Positions 1 through 6,571 of a stretch of 13,898 bases of DNA are shown one piece after another; positions within the stretch are counted from its first letter, which is position 1, and every line of letters starts with the position of its first letter. Made by a program: the position numbers and the translations under genes. The stretch lies in contig CAIWHI010000734.1 of assembly GCA_903912435.1 (NCBI GenBank), forward strand, positions 1-13,898, in the 5' to 3' direction. This DNA comes from an uncultured Bacteroidota bacterium. Its GTDB lineage: Bacteria > Bacteroidota > Bacteroidia > Chitinophagales > Chitinophagaceae. The notes under the pieces were generated by a model. That model was not told where the DNA came from. It saw only the letters and a program-made list of their open reading frames with translations, and ran no database searches.

Positions 1-1
1 C

Positions 2-271
2 AGTAGATTTATGTTCAAAAACGCAATAGCTAGTTATCTGCCACCTATGATTATGAATTGTGATGATAAAACCAGCAGTGTCGCACCTTTCAGGGCAACC
101 AAAACTATGGTAGCAAATCGTATAGACCTTACACTACATTTGCTTGAATCATTGTATGCAAGAGAGGAACTAAAGAGATTAATTCTTGCAAAATCATTTA
201 AATTCAAATACATCCAGCAATCTCTGCCAGAATTATTAAGATGGTGTGAAAAAAATTTGGGTAATTATTAA
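2..271 (+). CDS. Probable lasso peptide cyclase (asparagine synthetase-like), 3' end only
   Basis: An open frame enters from the left edge and runs 89 codons to TAA at 269-271; the first internal ATG (11) is not taken as the start, because the frame is open to the edge. The fragment has an LPP stretch followed by a DDK and then an APF segment. This resembles the LP-x-RxDK-x-P segment near the C-terminus of asparagine synthetase homologues, including the lasso cyclases (C proteins) that activate the ring Asp/Glu side chain with ATP for attack by the core N-terminus. The catalytic ATP-binding part is outside the window, so the family call rests on this weak tail similarity and on context: a lasso-like precursor starts 30 bases downstream, with kinase, nucleotidyltransferase and exporter genes beyond. 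It could instead be the tail of another biosynthetic protein. Confidence 0.45.
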   Translation, partial: SRFMFKNAIASYLPPMIMNCDDKTSSVAPFRATKTMVANRIDLTLHLLESLYAREELKRLILAKSFKFKYIQQSLPELLRWCEKNLGNY

Positions 272-286
272 AATATTGTACCTTTG
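257..286 (+). promoter_or_regulatory. Bacteroidota-type promoter for the precursor peptide
   Basis: TTG at 257-259 and TACCTTTG at 279-286 are separated by 19 bases, matching the TTG-N19-TAnnTTTG consensus of Bacteroidota primary sigma promoters. The -33 element lies inside the end of the upstream gene. The transcript would start near 292, leaving only about 9 bases before the ATG at 301. The precursor can therefore be transcribed independently of the upstream gene. Confidence 0.6.
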
Positions 287-300
287 GCAAAATAATCGCT

Positions 301-450
301 ATGTATATTCTACAGGAAAATATTGAGAACACTAATGACAGCAAGAAATCCTGGGTTGCCCCATCTTATGAACTCATTAGCAAAGACGTGGTAAAAGGTG
401 GTGTTTCACCTGGTCCTGAAAGTACTAGCCCACTACTTCAATCTTCTTAA
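301..450 (+). CDS. Putative lasso peptide precursor (49 aa)
   Basis: ATG at 301, TAA at 448-450. The leader (residues 1-32) contains W18-V-A-P21-S-Y23, close to the Y/W-x-x-P-x-L motif bound by RRE (B1) proteins. Counting from P21, the usual core start falls at G33, giving core GGVSPGPESTSPLLQSS (17 residues). E40 is then core position 8, so Gly1-Glu8 would make an 8-residue macrolactam ring with tail STSPLLQSS. The conserved Thr at leader position -2 is replaced by Val31. The C-terminal Ser-Ser fits the target of lasso kinases such as PadeK, which phosphorylate the last Ser, and a kinase gene lies nearby. Own promoter just upstream and strong terminator just downstream suggest an abundant separate mRNA. 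The lasso assignment is inferred from the peptide and its neighbours; ring topology is not visible in DNA. It might be another leader/core RiPP. Confidence 0.72.
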   Translation: MYILQENIENTNDSKKSWVAPSYELISKDVVKGGVSPGPESTSPLLQSS

Positions 451-470
451 TTTTCAAAATCATTTATAAT

Positions 471-510
471 AAAAAAAGACATTAGAATAAGTTCTAATGT
501 CTTTTTTGTT
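471..510 (+). terminator. Rho-independent terminator after the precursor gene
   Basis: GACATTAGAA (478-487) pairs perfectly with TTCTAATGTC (492-501) around a TAAG loop. Flanking A(472-477)/T(502-507) runs extend the stem to 16 bp and supply the U tract. It lies 21 bases after the precursor stop and should separate it from the membrane protein gene. The A/T symmetry means it could also act on the minus strand. Confidence 0.88.
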
Positions 511-570
511 CTAGTCTATTTACTTAATAAACTTCAACTATTCTTCCATAGAAAATACTAACTTCAATAA

Positions 571-1587
571 ATGAAGCAGCCATTAAGATTAATATGCAAA
601 TATTCACTTATAGTGCTCCTCTTTTCTTATGGGCTCTTTTATATTTCTTACAAATATGGCCAGCCTTTATTAGCCAACCGTGATTTCTTCAGATATGAAA
701 AAATGGTTGATACCCCATTCAATCTAGGCATTACCAAAGCACCTTTCGTTTTGAGGCAAATACCCACATCATTTGCCTTTTTAATAAAAAAAGCTGGTGT
801 TTATTACCCAAATACGATTGCCTACCATCAATTTAATGAAGAAGTAACTATAAACAGCCAGGTAAATTTATTTTCACTAATTCTATCCAACTACCTCGCC
901 TTTGTACTTTCTATAGCCTTGATACTTTATCATGTTTTGAGTAGCAACAAGCCTGATGATGAACCTATTGCCTATGTCATATTGGCCTATTTTTTAGGCT
1001 ATTTCATGACCCCAACCAATATTATTGCACCTCTTACCCAGGGATGGGGATGGCTGGCCTGCACAATAATTACTATTGGCCTTATTAACCGCACTTACAT
1101 GGCTACAATAGCAGGAATAATTATTGCCCTATTTTCCAGAGAAACGCTTTTTATCTTTTTTATGGTTTTTAGCCTAAGCTACTGGTTGACTAATAAGGAA
1201 ATCAGAAAAGATTTCTTTTTACCCAAAATAGTTATAGTGATACTTTTAGCAGTAATGGTGCTTTTTACCCTACGACTATTATTTACCTATGGGAATGAGC
1301 ATCAGCTATCTGCAATATATCTACTGAACCAAACATTTTCGAACATTAAACCTGGTGATTATTTATTCCAGACATTTTTGTGCCAGGGGGTATTGATCTA
1401 TGCTTTGGTTAAACTTTTCAAGAAATCTAAAGAACTAATCCTTCCTTATACAGTTTCAATCATTGCTATTCTTTTAATCAGTGGATCGGGTGCAGGGAGG
1501 ATAATAGGTGAAAGTTTTCCGTTCGTTATCATTATGCTTTATTCAAATAGAAAAATTTCAGCAATAAGCAAACCTTCAATTAGTTAA
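571..1587 (+). CDS. Polytopic membrane protein of unknown function (338 aa)
   Basis: Very hydrophobic, with about nine or ten predicted membrane segments (for example around residues 11-28, 98-123, 132-147, 160-172, 176-188, 192-206, 218-238, 268-281, 290-305 and 312-324). A polar loop at 36-65 (ANRDFFRYEKMVD and following) comes after the first segment. The SRET motif (189-192) and the GRIIGESFP stretch (309-317) recall conserved loops in large GT-C-type membrane glycosyltransferase-like proteins, but no family can be named with certainty. It follows the precursor terminator by about 60 bases, and no convincing promoter was seen there. It ends in a 4-base convergent overlap with the sulfotransferase gene. 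Within this locus it could add a sugar or lipid-linked group to the peptide, give immunity, or be unrelated. It looks visibly more AT-rich than dnaN. Confidence 0.7.
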   Translation: MKQPLRLICKYSLIVLLFSYGLFYISYKYGQPLLANRDFFRYEKMVDTPFNLGITKAPFVLRQIPTSFAFLIKKAGVYYPNTIAYHQFNEEVTINSQVNLFSLILSNYLAFVLSIALILYHVLSSNKPDDEPIAYVILAYFLGYFMTPTNIIAPLTQGWGWLACTIITIGLINRTYMATIAGIIIALFSRETLFIFFMVFSLSYWLTNKEIRKDFFLPKIVIVILLAVMVLFTLRLLFTYGNEHQLSAIYLLNQTFSNIKPGDYLFQTFLCQGVLIYALVKLFKKSKELILPYTVSIIAILLISGSGAGRIIGESFPFVIIMLYSNRKISAISKPSIS

Positions 1588-2438
1588 AAATAGCCATATT
1601 GGTTCATTACTTCACCATGAGTTTGCCTAATTTTATCTATTTGCACTGGTGTGAGCTCCTTATCCCAATTGCCCATAGTACCTGACCTGAAAAACTGTAC
1701 ATCCTTTCTTAGTTTTTCAACAAAACCAAATTGCGTTTCCTGCCGTTTCAATTGTTCAAAACTGCTGGCCTTTATGGCTCTTGAAATTTCTTCTGGTGTA
1801 AAGTTGAACTTTGCCTGACTTACAGCCCTGCTAAATGTTTCAAAAGGATTAGACAACATATCCTCATACCTGATAACGTACACAGGAAAAGCCAATGCAT
1901 GAGTCCAAGTGGTTACATTGGTACTCCAATCACACATATTAATCCTGAATTGCTTATTCTTATTCAAATTATTGTTCTGGGTAGCAAGTGTGGCATTTTT
2001 ATCACAGATAATGTGCACACACTCTTCTATACTTAGCCGCATGTGGCTGGCAAGAGATCCTACTACATCAAGTGGGTTACGAATAAAATAGAAAGCACAA
2101 TGGGTTGCCTCCACAGGAAATATACTATTTCCTTCTTTATCAGTTAAATAGGCATCATGCGTTTTAATAATTCTTAGTGAATCGGAAGAATCAGCTAAGT
2201 TACTGTAAATATCTCTTACCATTAATTTAGCCTCGTCATCATATAGATCCATGGAATCTATATCAGACATAAAATCAAAAGTTTCACGGGCACTTATTAT
2301 ACCATCAGTGTCTAGTTTATTAATAGCAACTACACCATCATTCATTAATGCTGATAAAAAAGCCCTGAACCATGTATTGCCCGACTTTGGGTAGGAGGCA
2401 AGCCATAAAATTTTATGTGGATACAGCTTTTTTACCAT
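1584..2438 (-). CDS. PAPS-dependent sulfotransferase family protein (284 aa)
   Basis: It should transfer a sulfuryl group from PAPS to a hydroxyl or amine acceptor in the cytoplasm. The 5'-phosphosulfate loop is SYPKSGNTW (residues 15-23). KTH with candidate catalytic His94 follows at 92-94. The 3'-phosphate site is RNPLDVVGS (120-128). RYEDM (190-194) and RSGTMGNW (251-258) complete the PAPS-binding pattern, so the whole Sulfotransfer fold appears present at normal length. Its ATG overlaps the kinase stop by one base (TAATG), so the two are translationally coupled. The neighbours suggest the acceptor is the lasso peptide (Ser or Thr of the tail, perhaps via another decoration), but the substrate is inferred. 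Its stop overlaps the convergent membrane protein stop by four bases, leaving no room for a terminator between them. Confidence 0.88.
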   Translation of the reverse strand: MVKKLYPHKILWLASYPKSGNTWFRAFLSALMNDGVVAINKLDTDGIISARETFDFMSDIDSMDLYDDEAKLMVRDIYSNLADSSDSLRIIKTHDAYLTDKEGNSIFPVEATHCAFYFIRNPLDVVGSLASHMRLSIEECVHIICDKNATLATQNNNLNKNKQFRINMCDWSTNVTTWTHALAFPVYVIRYEDMLSNPFETFSRAVSQAKFNFTPEEISRAIKASSFEQLKRQETQFGFVEKLRKDVQFFRSGTMGNWDKELTPVQIDKIRQTHGEVMNQYGYF

Positions 2439-3337
2439 TATAGATACTTTTCAATTTCCTGGGTAAGAATTTGAACATTGCTGCCCCTTGCAGGCCTTAA
2501 TACTTCATAGACCTTAACCTGGCTCGCAACCATGCTCAATAAGCCAAATTGCCTGGCCCTCAATTGGGTATTGCCTATCAACTGAAATTTATACACCTGT
2601 TTTTCCAGTTGTTTAAAGACGGCAAGAGAACCCAGCTCATTAATAGTTACTTCACTTATTGTATTTTGAGGAGAAAGAATGAATATCTTATCAAGTGGTA
2701 TCGTTTCTTTATTAAAAGTCTGGTAAAAGAACTGGCCAAATTTTGGAAGTTGAGGCCTTACCTTGTAGTCTTTATTGAACTCAGTGTTATTTAATTTCTC
2801 CAGGGTGTCTTCCCAAAGCTTTATCATAGGGTAAGATGCAGTACCTGTTACCTTATTGTCCTTGTCAATTTTCAATACACAAACATCATCAGAAAATACT
2901 TTATAGCCCAGGTTTGATAAACTAGCCAATAAGGTAGACTTGCCTACACCCGAATTACCTGCGAACAAAATAAGTTGACCATCTTTAATAATAGCCGATG
3001 CATGCATAGGTATTTCGCCCCTCTGAAAGAGAATGGCGGCCATAATGGTACCTAAAAGAAACAACCGTACACTTAGTAATTCAGATTCTTCACCCTGCTC
3101 AAATACTACTGTCTTGCCATGGCTGGCATAATACCTACAAACACCTTTTACGTTGAGTATATACTCATCCTTGTTCAACTGGGAAAATGGCTTTTTAATC
3201 AATTCATCACCTGTAAGATTTTGGGGCACTTCACCGGCTGAAATTGTGACATCCGCCTCCTCAAAATCGGCAGGCAATAATTCAGGAAACTCAATTTCAG
3301 AAAGTATATGCAGGCCAAAGCCCCAATATTTATGCAT
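2438..3337 (-). CDS. HPr kinase-like / lasso peptide kinase (PadeK-like) (299 aa)
   Basis: A P-loop kinase of the HPr kinase C-terminal type. Walker A is GNSGVGKST (residues 127-135), and an Asp pair is at D150-D151 (VFSDDVCVL), where HPr kinases have ADD. An upstream MHAS (111-114) sits where HPr kinases have a conserved HG or H. The N-terminal 100 residues are unlike the HPrK Mur-like domain, matching the shorter stand-alone kinases of lasso clusters. In paeninodin-type systems such kinases phosphorylate the C-terminal Ser of the precursor, and the precursor at 301-450 ends in Ser-Ser. It is the first gene of a two-gene minus-strand operon with the sulfotransferase and has a TAnnTTTG element about 20 bases before the ATG. 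No HPr or PTS gene is nearby, which argues against a role in carbon catabolite control. Confidence 0.85.
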   Translation of the reverse strand: MHKYWGFGLHILSEIEFPELLPADFEEADVTISAGEVPQNLTGDELIKKPFSQLNKDEYILNVKGVCRYYASHGKTVVFEQGEESELLSVRLFLLGTIMAAILFQRGEIPMHASAIIKDGQLILFAGNSGVGKSTLLASLSNLGYKVFSDDVCVLKIDKDNKVTGTASYPMIKLWEDTLEKLNNTEFNKDYKVRPQLPKFGQFFYQTFNKETIPLDKIFILSPQNTISEVTINELGSLAVFKQLEKQVYKFQLIGNTQLRARQFGLLSMVASQVKVYEVLRPARGSNVQILTQEIEKYL

Positions 3338-3356
3338 CAGTAGTGATTAATGTTTA

Positions 3357-3364
3357 CAAAGATA
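3357..3364 (-). promoter_or_regulatory. -7 element for the kinase/sulfotransferase operon
   Basis: Read on the minus strand, this is TATCTTTG, a match to TAnnTTTG, ending 20 bases before the kinase ATG. No good TTG was seen 19-20 bases further upstream, so the -33 element is weak or absent. It lies back to back with the ABC transporter promoter in the 151-base divergent region 3338-3488, which holds nothing else recognised. Confidence 0.5.
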
Positions 3365-3463
3365 GTTTTTTAAGGAATCTGGTTGATGTGGGGGAGGATT
3401 AAAAGTAGAGGCTAGTAATTGGCAATATAATTCATTCCCTCCCTAACACTACAAAATATCAAC

Positions 3464-3471
3464 TATTTTTG
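3464..3471 (+). promoter_or_regulatory. -7 element for the ABC exporter/nucleotidyltransferase operon
   Basis: TATTTTTG matches TAnnTTTG and lies 17 bases before the GTG at 3489 and 29 before the ATG at 3501. A clear -33 TTG at the right distance was not found. Either start codon is compatible with a transcript beginning near 3478. Confidence 0.5.
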
Positions 3472-3488
3472 CCAACGTTCCTTACCTT

Positions 3489-5285
3489 GTGAAAGTATTT
3501 ATGTTGAAGGATATTTATAATAAAAAACATAAGGTTCGTGAATTTGTTGCTGATAGTGCAAGGGGGTTTTTATTAATATGGAATTCAGGCAAGCAACTTA
3601 CCCTAATCAATTTTAGCTTATTTTTTCTTCAGGCGGTAATACCCCTACTATCATTACTCGCCCTCAAGCATCTTATAGACCTGGTAATATACAATGGCAA
3701 TAAATGGGAACAAACCGGGCTTATACTGGGCATATTTGCCGCACTACAATTGTTGAATGTGTTGGTAAGCCAGTTTTCGGCCTACCAACTTAGTGTGCAA
3801 CAACAGGTTATTACCGACAATATAGCCGAAAAAGTACTCAACAAAGCTATAGAACTAGACCTGCAATACTACGAAAACCCATCTTTTTATGATGAACTAC
3901 ATATGGTGCAGCAGCAATCGCTTAATAAACCAGCCCAAATTATTGCTGCCTACCAGGGTATCATCCAGAGTTTTATTACCATCATCCTGTTTTCCGGATT
4001 TATGTTTTTGGCGCATTGGTCTATTTTGGTGCTTATTATTGTTTTAGGTATCCCCCTGGCTATAAGTAAGTTACTACATGGCTACCAGCAGTTTCAACTG
4101 GATAAAAACTGCATGCCTGCACAGCGCAAATCTATTGACCTTTTTCATTACCTCACCAATGATGGCTATGCCAAGGAGGTAAGGATTTTCGGATACGGGC
4201 AGAATTTTATAGCTCGTTTTCTGGAATACCGTAAATATATTTTCTCCCGCAAAAAAGAGCTTCACTCCAAATTCATGAGGCAGGATATCATTATCCAGTT
4301 TTTTGAAATTTTAGTGGTCACGCTCATTTATTGCATCATTATAGCGAGTGCCCTGGGTGGCTTGATAACTGTGGGTGGGCTGGTTATTTATTTCCAGGTT
4401 TTCCAGCGCTTGCAGACTGCTATTAGCGGTCTATTCCAATCGGGTATCAACCTTTTTCAGCACCAACTTTATTTAAGGCAGATACTCAATTACCTTGATG
4501 CACCTATACAAATAAAGGCCAATGACCCTGAAGAGTCTTTGGCTCCACTTAAAATGGGTATTGAGGTGCACAACCTCAGCTTCTCCTACCCACTAACACA
4601 AGTAGAGGTGCTTAAGGGTATTGATATGATATTTAAACCGGGGCAACTTACGGTAATTGCCGGGGAGAATGGTTCGGGCAAAACTACTTTGGTGAAGCTA
4701 CTGTGCCGCCTTTATGAGGTTGACAGGGAGTCAATCTATTGGGAAGGTGTGGATATTACCAGCCTGGACCCAGTGGCTTTGAGAAAAAACACGACTGCTA
4801 TTTTTCAGGACTTTGGTAAATACTACCTTACTGTTGCCGATAATATAGCATTTGGCAATAACCCTGACCCCAATAAAATGGATAAGTCAGCCAAAGCGGC
4901 AGGTTTGGCCGATAAAATAAATACTTTCCCAAAGGGCTACCATACCCATCTGGGTCGTACTTTCAAAAACGGCGAACAACTAAGTGGTGGCCAATGGCAA
5001 AAGATAGCACTGGCCCGTGGGTTTTATAAAAACAGTGATGTATTGATACTGGATGAGCCTACCAGCTCTATGGACCCACTAGCCGAACATACGTTCTTCA
5101 AAAACCTAAAACAGGAGATAGGCAATAAAATAGTGATATTGATTACCCACAGGCTCTATAACCTTAAGATGGCCGACCATATCTATGTGATGGAAGATGG
5201 CAGGGTTACTGAGGGTGGAACCTTTGAGGAATTGCTACAAAAAAATGGGGTATTTAAAAACATGTATGATAAGCAGGCCCAATGA
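3489..5285 (+). CDS. ABC transporter, fused permease and ATPase (lasso peptide exporter type)
   Basis: A half-transporter of 598 residues expected to dimerise in the inner membrane. The N-terminal half has about six hydrophobic segments (roughly 38-66, 76-96, 158-177, 179-196, 268-289, 291-306). The C-terminal ATPase has Walker A GENGSGKTT (392-400), Q-loop Q440, signature LSGGQ (498-502), Walker B VLILDEP (518-524) and H-loop H554, so it should be active. There is no C39 peptidase domain, so it does not cleave a leader; this fits a lasso D-type exporter that moves mature peptide and gives self-protection. The start is uncertain: GTG at 3489, or ATG at 3501 (594 residues). It overlaps the next gene by ATGA. 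Substrate is inferred from the precursor, kinase and nucleotidyltransferase nearby. Confidence 0.88.
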   Translation: MKVFMLKDIYNKKHKVREFVADSARGFLLIWNSGKQLTLINFSLFFLQAVIPLLSLLALKHLIDLVIYNGNKWEQTGLILGIFAALQLLNVLVSQFSAYQLSVQQQVITDNIAEKVLNKAIELDLQYYENPSFYDELHMVQQQSLNKPAQIIAAYQGIIQSFITIILFSGFMFLAHWSILVLIIVLGIPLAISKLLHGYQQFQLDKNCMPAQRKSIDLFHYLTNDGYAKEVRIFGYGQNFIARFLEYRKYIFSRKKELHSKFMRQDIIIQFFEILVVTLIYCIIIASALGGLITVGGLVIYFQVFQRLQTAISGLFQSGINLFQHQLYLRQILNYLDAPIQIKANDPEESLAPLKMGIEVHNLSFSYPLTQVEVLKGIDMIFKPGQLTVIAGENGSGKTTLVKLLCRLYEVDRESIYWEGVDITSLDPVALRKNTTAIFQDFGKYYLTVADNIAFGNNPDPNKMDKSAKAAGLADKINTFPKGYHTHLGRTFKNGEQLSGGQWQKIALARGFYKNSDVLILDEPTSSMDPLAEHTFFKNLKQEIGNKIVILITHRLYNLKMADHIYVMEDGRVTEGGTFEELLQKNGVFKNMYDKQAQ

Positions 5286-6454
5286 TGAACATAAAAGACA
5301 CAGACGACAGGTATAGTGCCGAAATGCTCTTTGTGGTATTGGTTTGCCGTATTTATTTTCACAAGGCTAGCCCTGAAGAGTTTAGTGAATTCCTTTATCA
5401 TCACAAAATCAATTGGAAGCAAGTGGGGCGTATTATTAAGGTGCACCAGGTAAGGCCCTTAGTTTTTAAGGTATTATCAACAAATCCGGCTAAAATTGAT
5501 GAAGGGTTTCTGGAGGAACTGAAGAATAAGTGTTTCAGAATAGCATCGGGGAATCTGCACAAGTTGGAAGTGCAAAACCGCCTCTACCAATTAATAAAAA
5601 CAAAAGGTATTCCTGTACTTCCTTATAAGGGGGTTATCCTTAGCCATATGCTATTTGGCGACTTTATAAGCAGGGAAACCTCTGATATTGATTTATTGAT
5701 TGAATCGGAACATTTTTCACAGGTAATGATGTTATTAATCGAGGAAGGTTATACCACCCAATACTATAACCCCGATTTTGAAGAGCAGATACTTAAAACC
5801 AGCAATGAGCTAACGTTTACAAGGGTAAGGGATGGGGTACAAACCAAAATAGAAATACACTGGGAGCTCACTAACCGGATGATGGATATCCCCTTGCCAA
5901 TTGGGGATATATTCAAGCAGAAAATGACCATTAACCTGCGCGGGCAGGAAACCGAAACTATAGACAATGAAATGTACTTACTGATGCTGATGGCACACCA
6001 TGGGGGTAATGATGTGTGGAGGGTATTGCGCCATTGCCTTGATATAAGCCTGTTTGTAGAAAAGTATGGTAAGGATATTGACTGGGTACGGTTTCATGTC
6101 CTTACCCAAAAATACCGTATCAGAAAAACAACAGAAATAGGTTTTTATATTTGCCACCAATTGTTTGGCACCAAAATCCCTGAACTTTTCAAAGGTGAAT
6201 ACCCAAAGGCACAGATGCTTATAGATAATCTACTGACCTATCCGCCAATTAACCGCATAAAATTCACCCGCGAAAACCTGAAGCAACATTTGTTTTTGCG
6301 TGACTCAATATGGGATAAAATAAGGCTTATAGGCTCCTATATCAAGACGGGTTTCGTACCTAATATACATGATATGGAGGCCGTAAAAGTGAGCAAAAAC
6401 TGTTTTTTTCTTTATTATTTTATCAAGCCTTATCGGCTGGTTTTTAAGCGGTAA
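5282..6454 (+). CDS. Nucleotidyltransferase family protein (NTP_transf_5 type), lasso cluster accessory
   Basis: 390 residues. The motif LPYKGVILSHMLFGD (113-127) followed by R131 and DID (135-137) in SDIDLLIE is the active-site signature of the uncharacterised nucleotidyltransferase family (PF14907), with the two Asp as metal ligands. A conserved IEIHWEL (190-196) follows. Homologues recur in lasso clusters with a kinase and exporter. In pseudomycoidin, as I recall, the equivalent PsmN adds hexoses to the phosphorylated C-terminal Ser, so a glycosyl- or nucleotidyl-transfer to the phosphopeptide is plausible. The start overlaps the ABC transporter stop (ATGA), so the two are co-translated; a second ATG begins at 5285. 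It is the last gene of the operon before dnaN, and no clear terminator was seen after it. Confidence 0.82.
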   Translation: MMNIKDTDDRYSAEMLFVVLVCRIYFHKASPEEFSEFLYHHKINWKQVGRIIKVHQVRPLVFKVLSTNPAKIDEGFLEELKNKCFRIASGNLHKLEVQNRLYQLIKTKGIPVLPYKGVILSHMLFGDFISRETSDIDLLIESEHFSQVMMLLIEEGYTTQYYNPDFEEQILKTSNELTFTRVRDGVQTKIEIHWELTNRMMDIPLPIGDIFKQKMTINLRGQETETIDNEMYLLMLMAHHGGNDVWRVLRHCLDISLFVEKYGKDIDWVRFHVLTQKYRIRKTTEIGFYICHQLFGTKIPELFKGEYPKAQMLIDNLLTYPPINRIKFTRENLKQHLFLRDSIWDKIRLIGSYIKTGFVPNIHDMEAVKVSKNCFFLYYFIKPYRLVFKR

Positions 6455-6545
6455 ATCGGCTGGTTGGTAGTTGAAAATATAGGACTAGAGAATAACCTGT
6501 TAACAACTTCCTCAATTCAATTTCATTTTTTGTCCTTATTTCAAA

Positions 6546-6553
6546 TATCTTTG
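6546..6553 (+). promoter_or_regulatory. -7 element upstream of dnaN
   Basis: TATCTTTG matches TAnnTTTG and ends 18 bases before the dnaN ATG. No TTG lies at the optimal 19-20 base spacing, so the -33 part is degenerate. Confidence 0.5.
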
Positions 6554-6571
6554 TTCCAAATCTAAATATCA

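Noticed and set aside
2438..3337. Kinase gene as a true HPr kinase/phosphorylase of carbon control
   Set aside because: The N-terminal part is unlike HPrK, no PTS or HPr gene is near, and the operon partners are a sulfotransferase and RiPP genes.
3489..5285. ABC transporter as a leader-cleaving bacteriocin exporter
   Set aside because: There is no N-terminal C39 Cys/His peptidase domain; the membrane domain starts within the first 40 residues.
5183..5446. Minus-strand open frame across the ABC transporter/nucleotidyltransferase junction
   Set aside because: It lies opposite the ends of two well-supported genes that overlap by ATGA, and its translation shows no recognisable motif.
6432..6465. 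Direct repeat of ATCGGCTGGTT (6432-6442 and 6455-6465) around the nucleotidyltransferase stop
   Set aside because: Only 11 bases in two copies; it does not pair into a hairpin and no similar copies were noticed elsewhere. Probably chance or a tiny local duplication.
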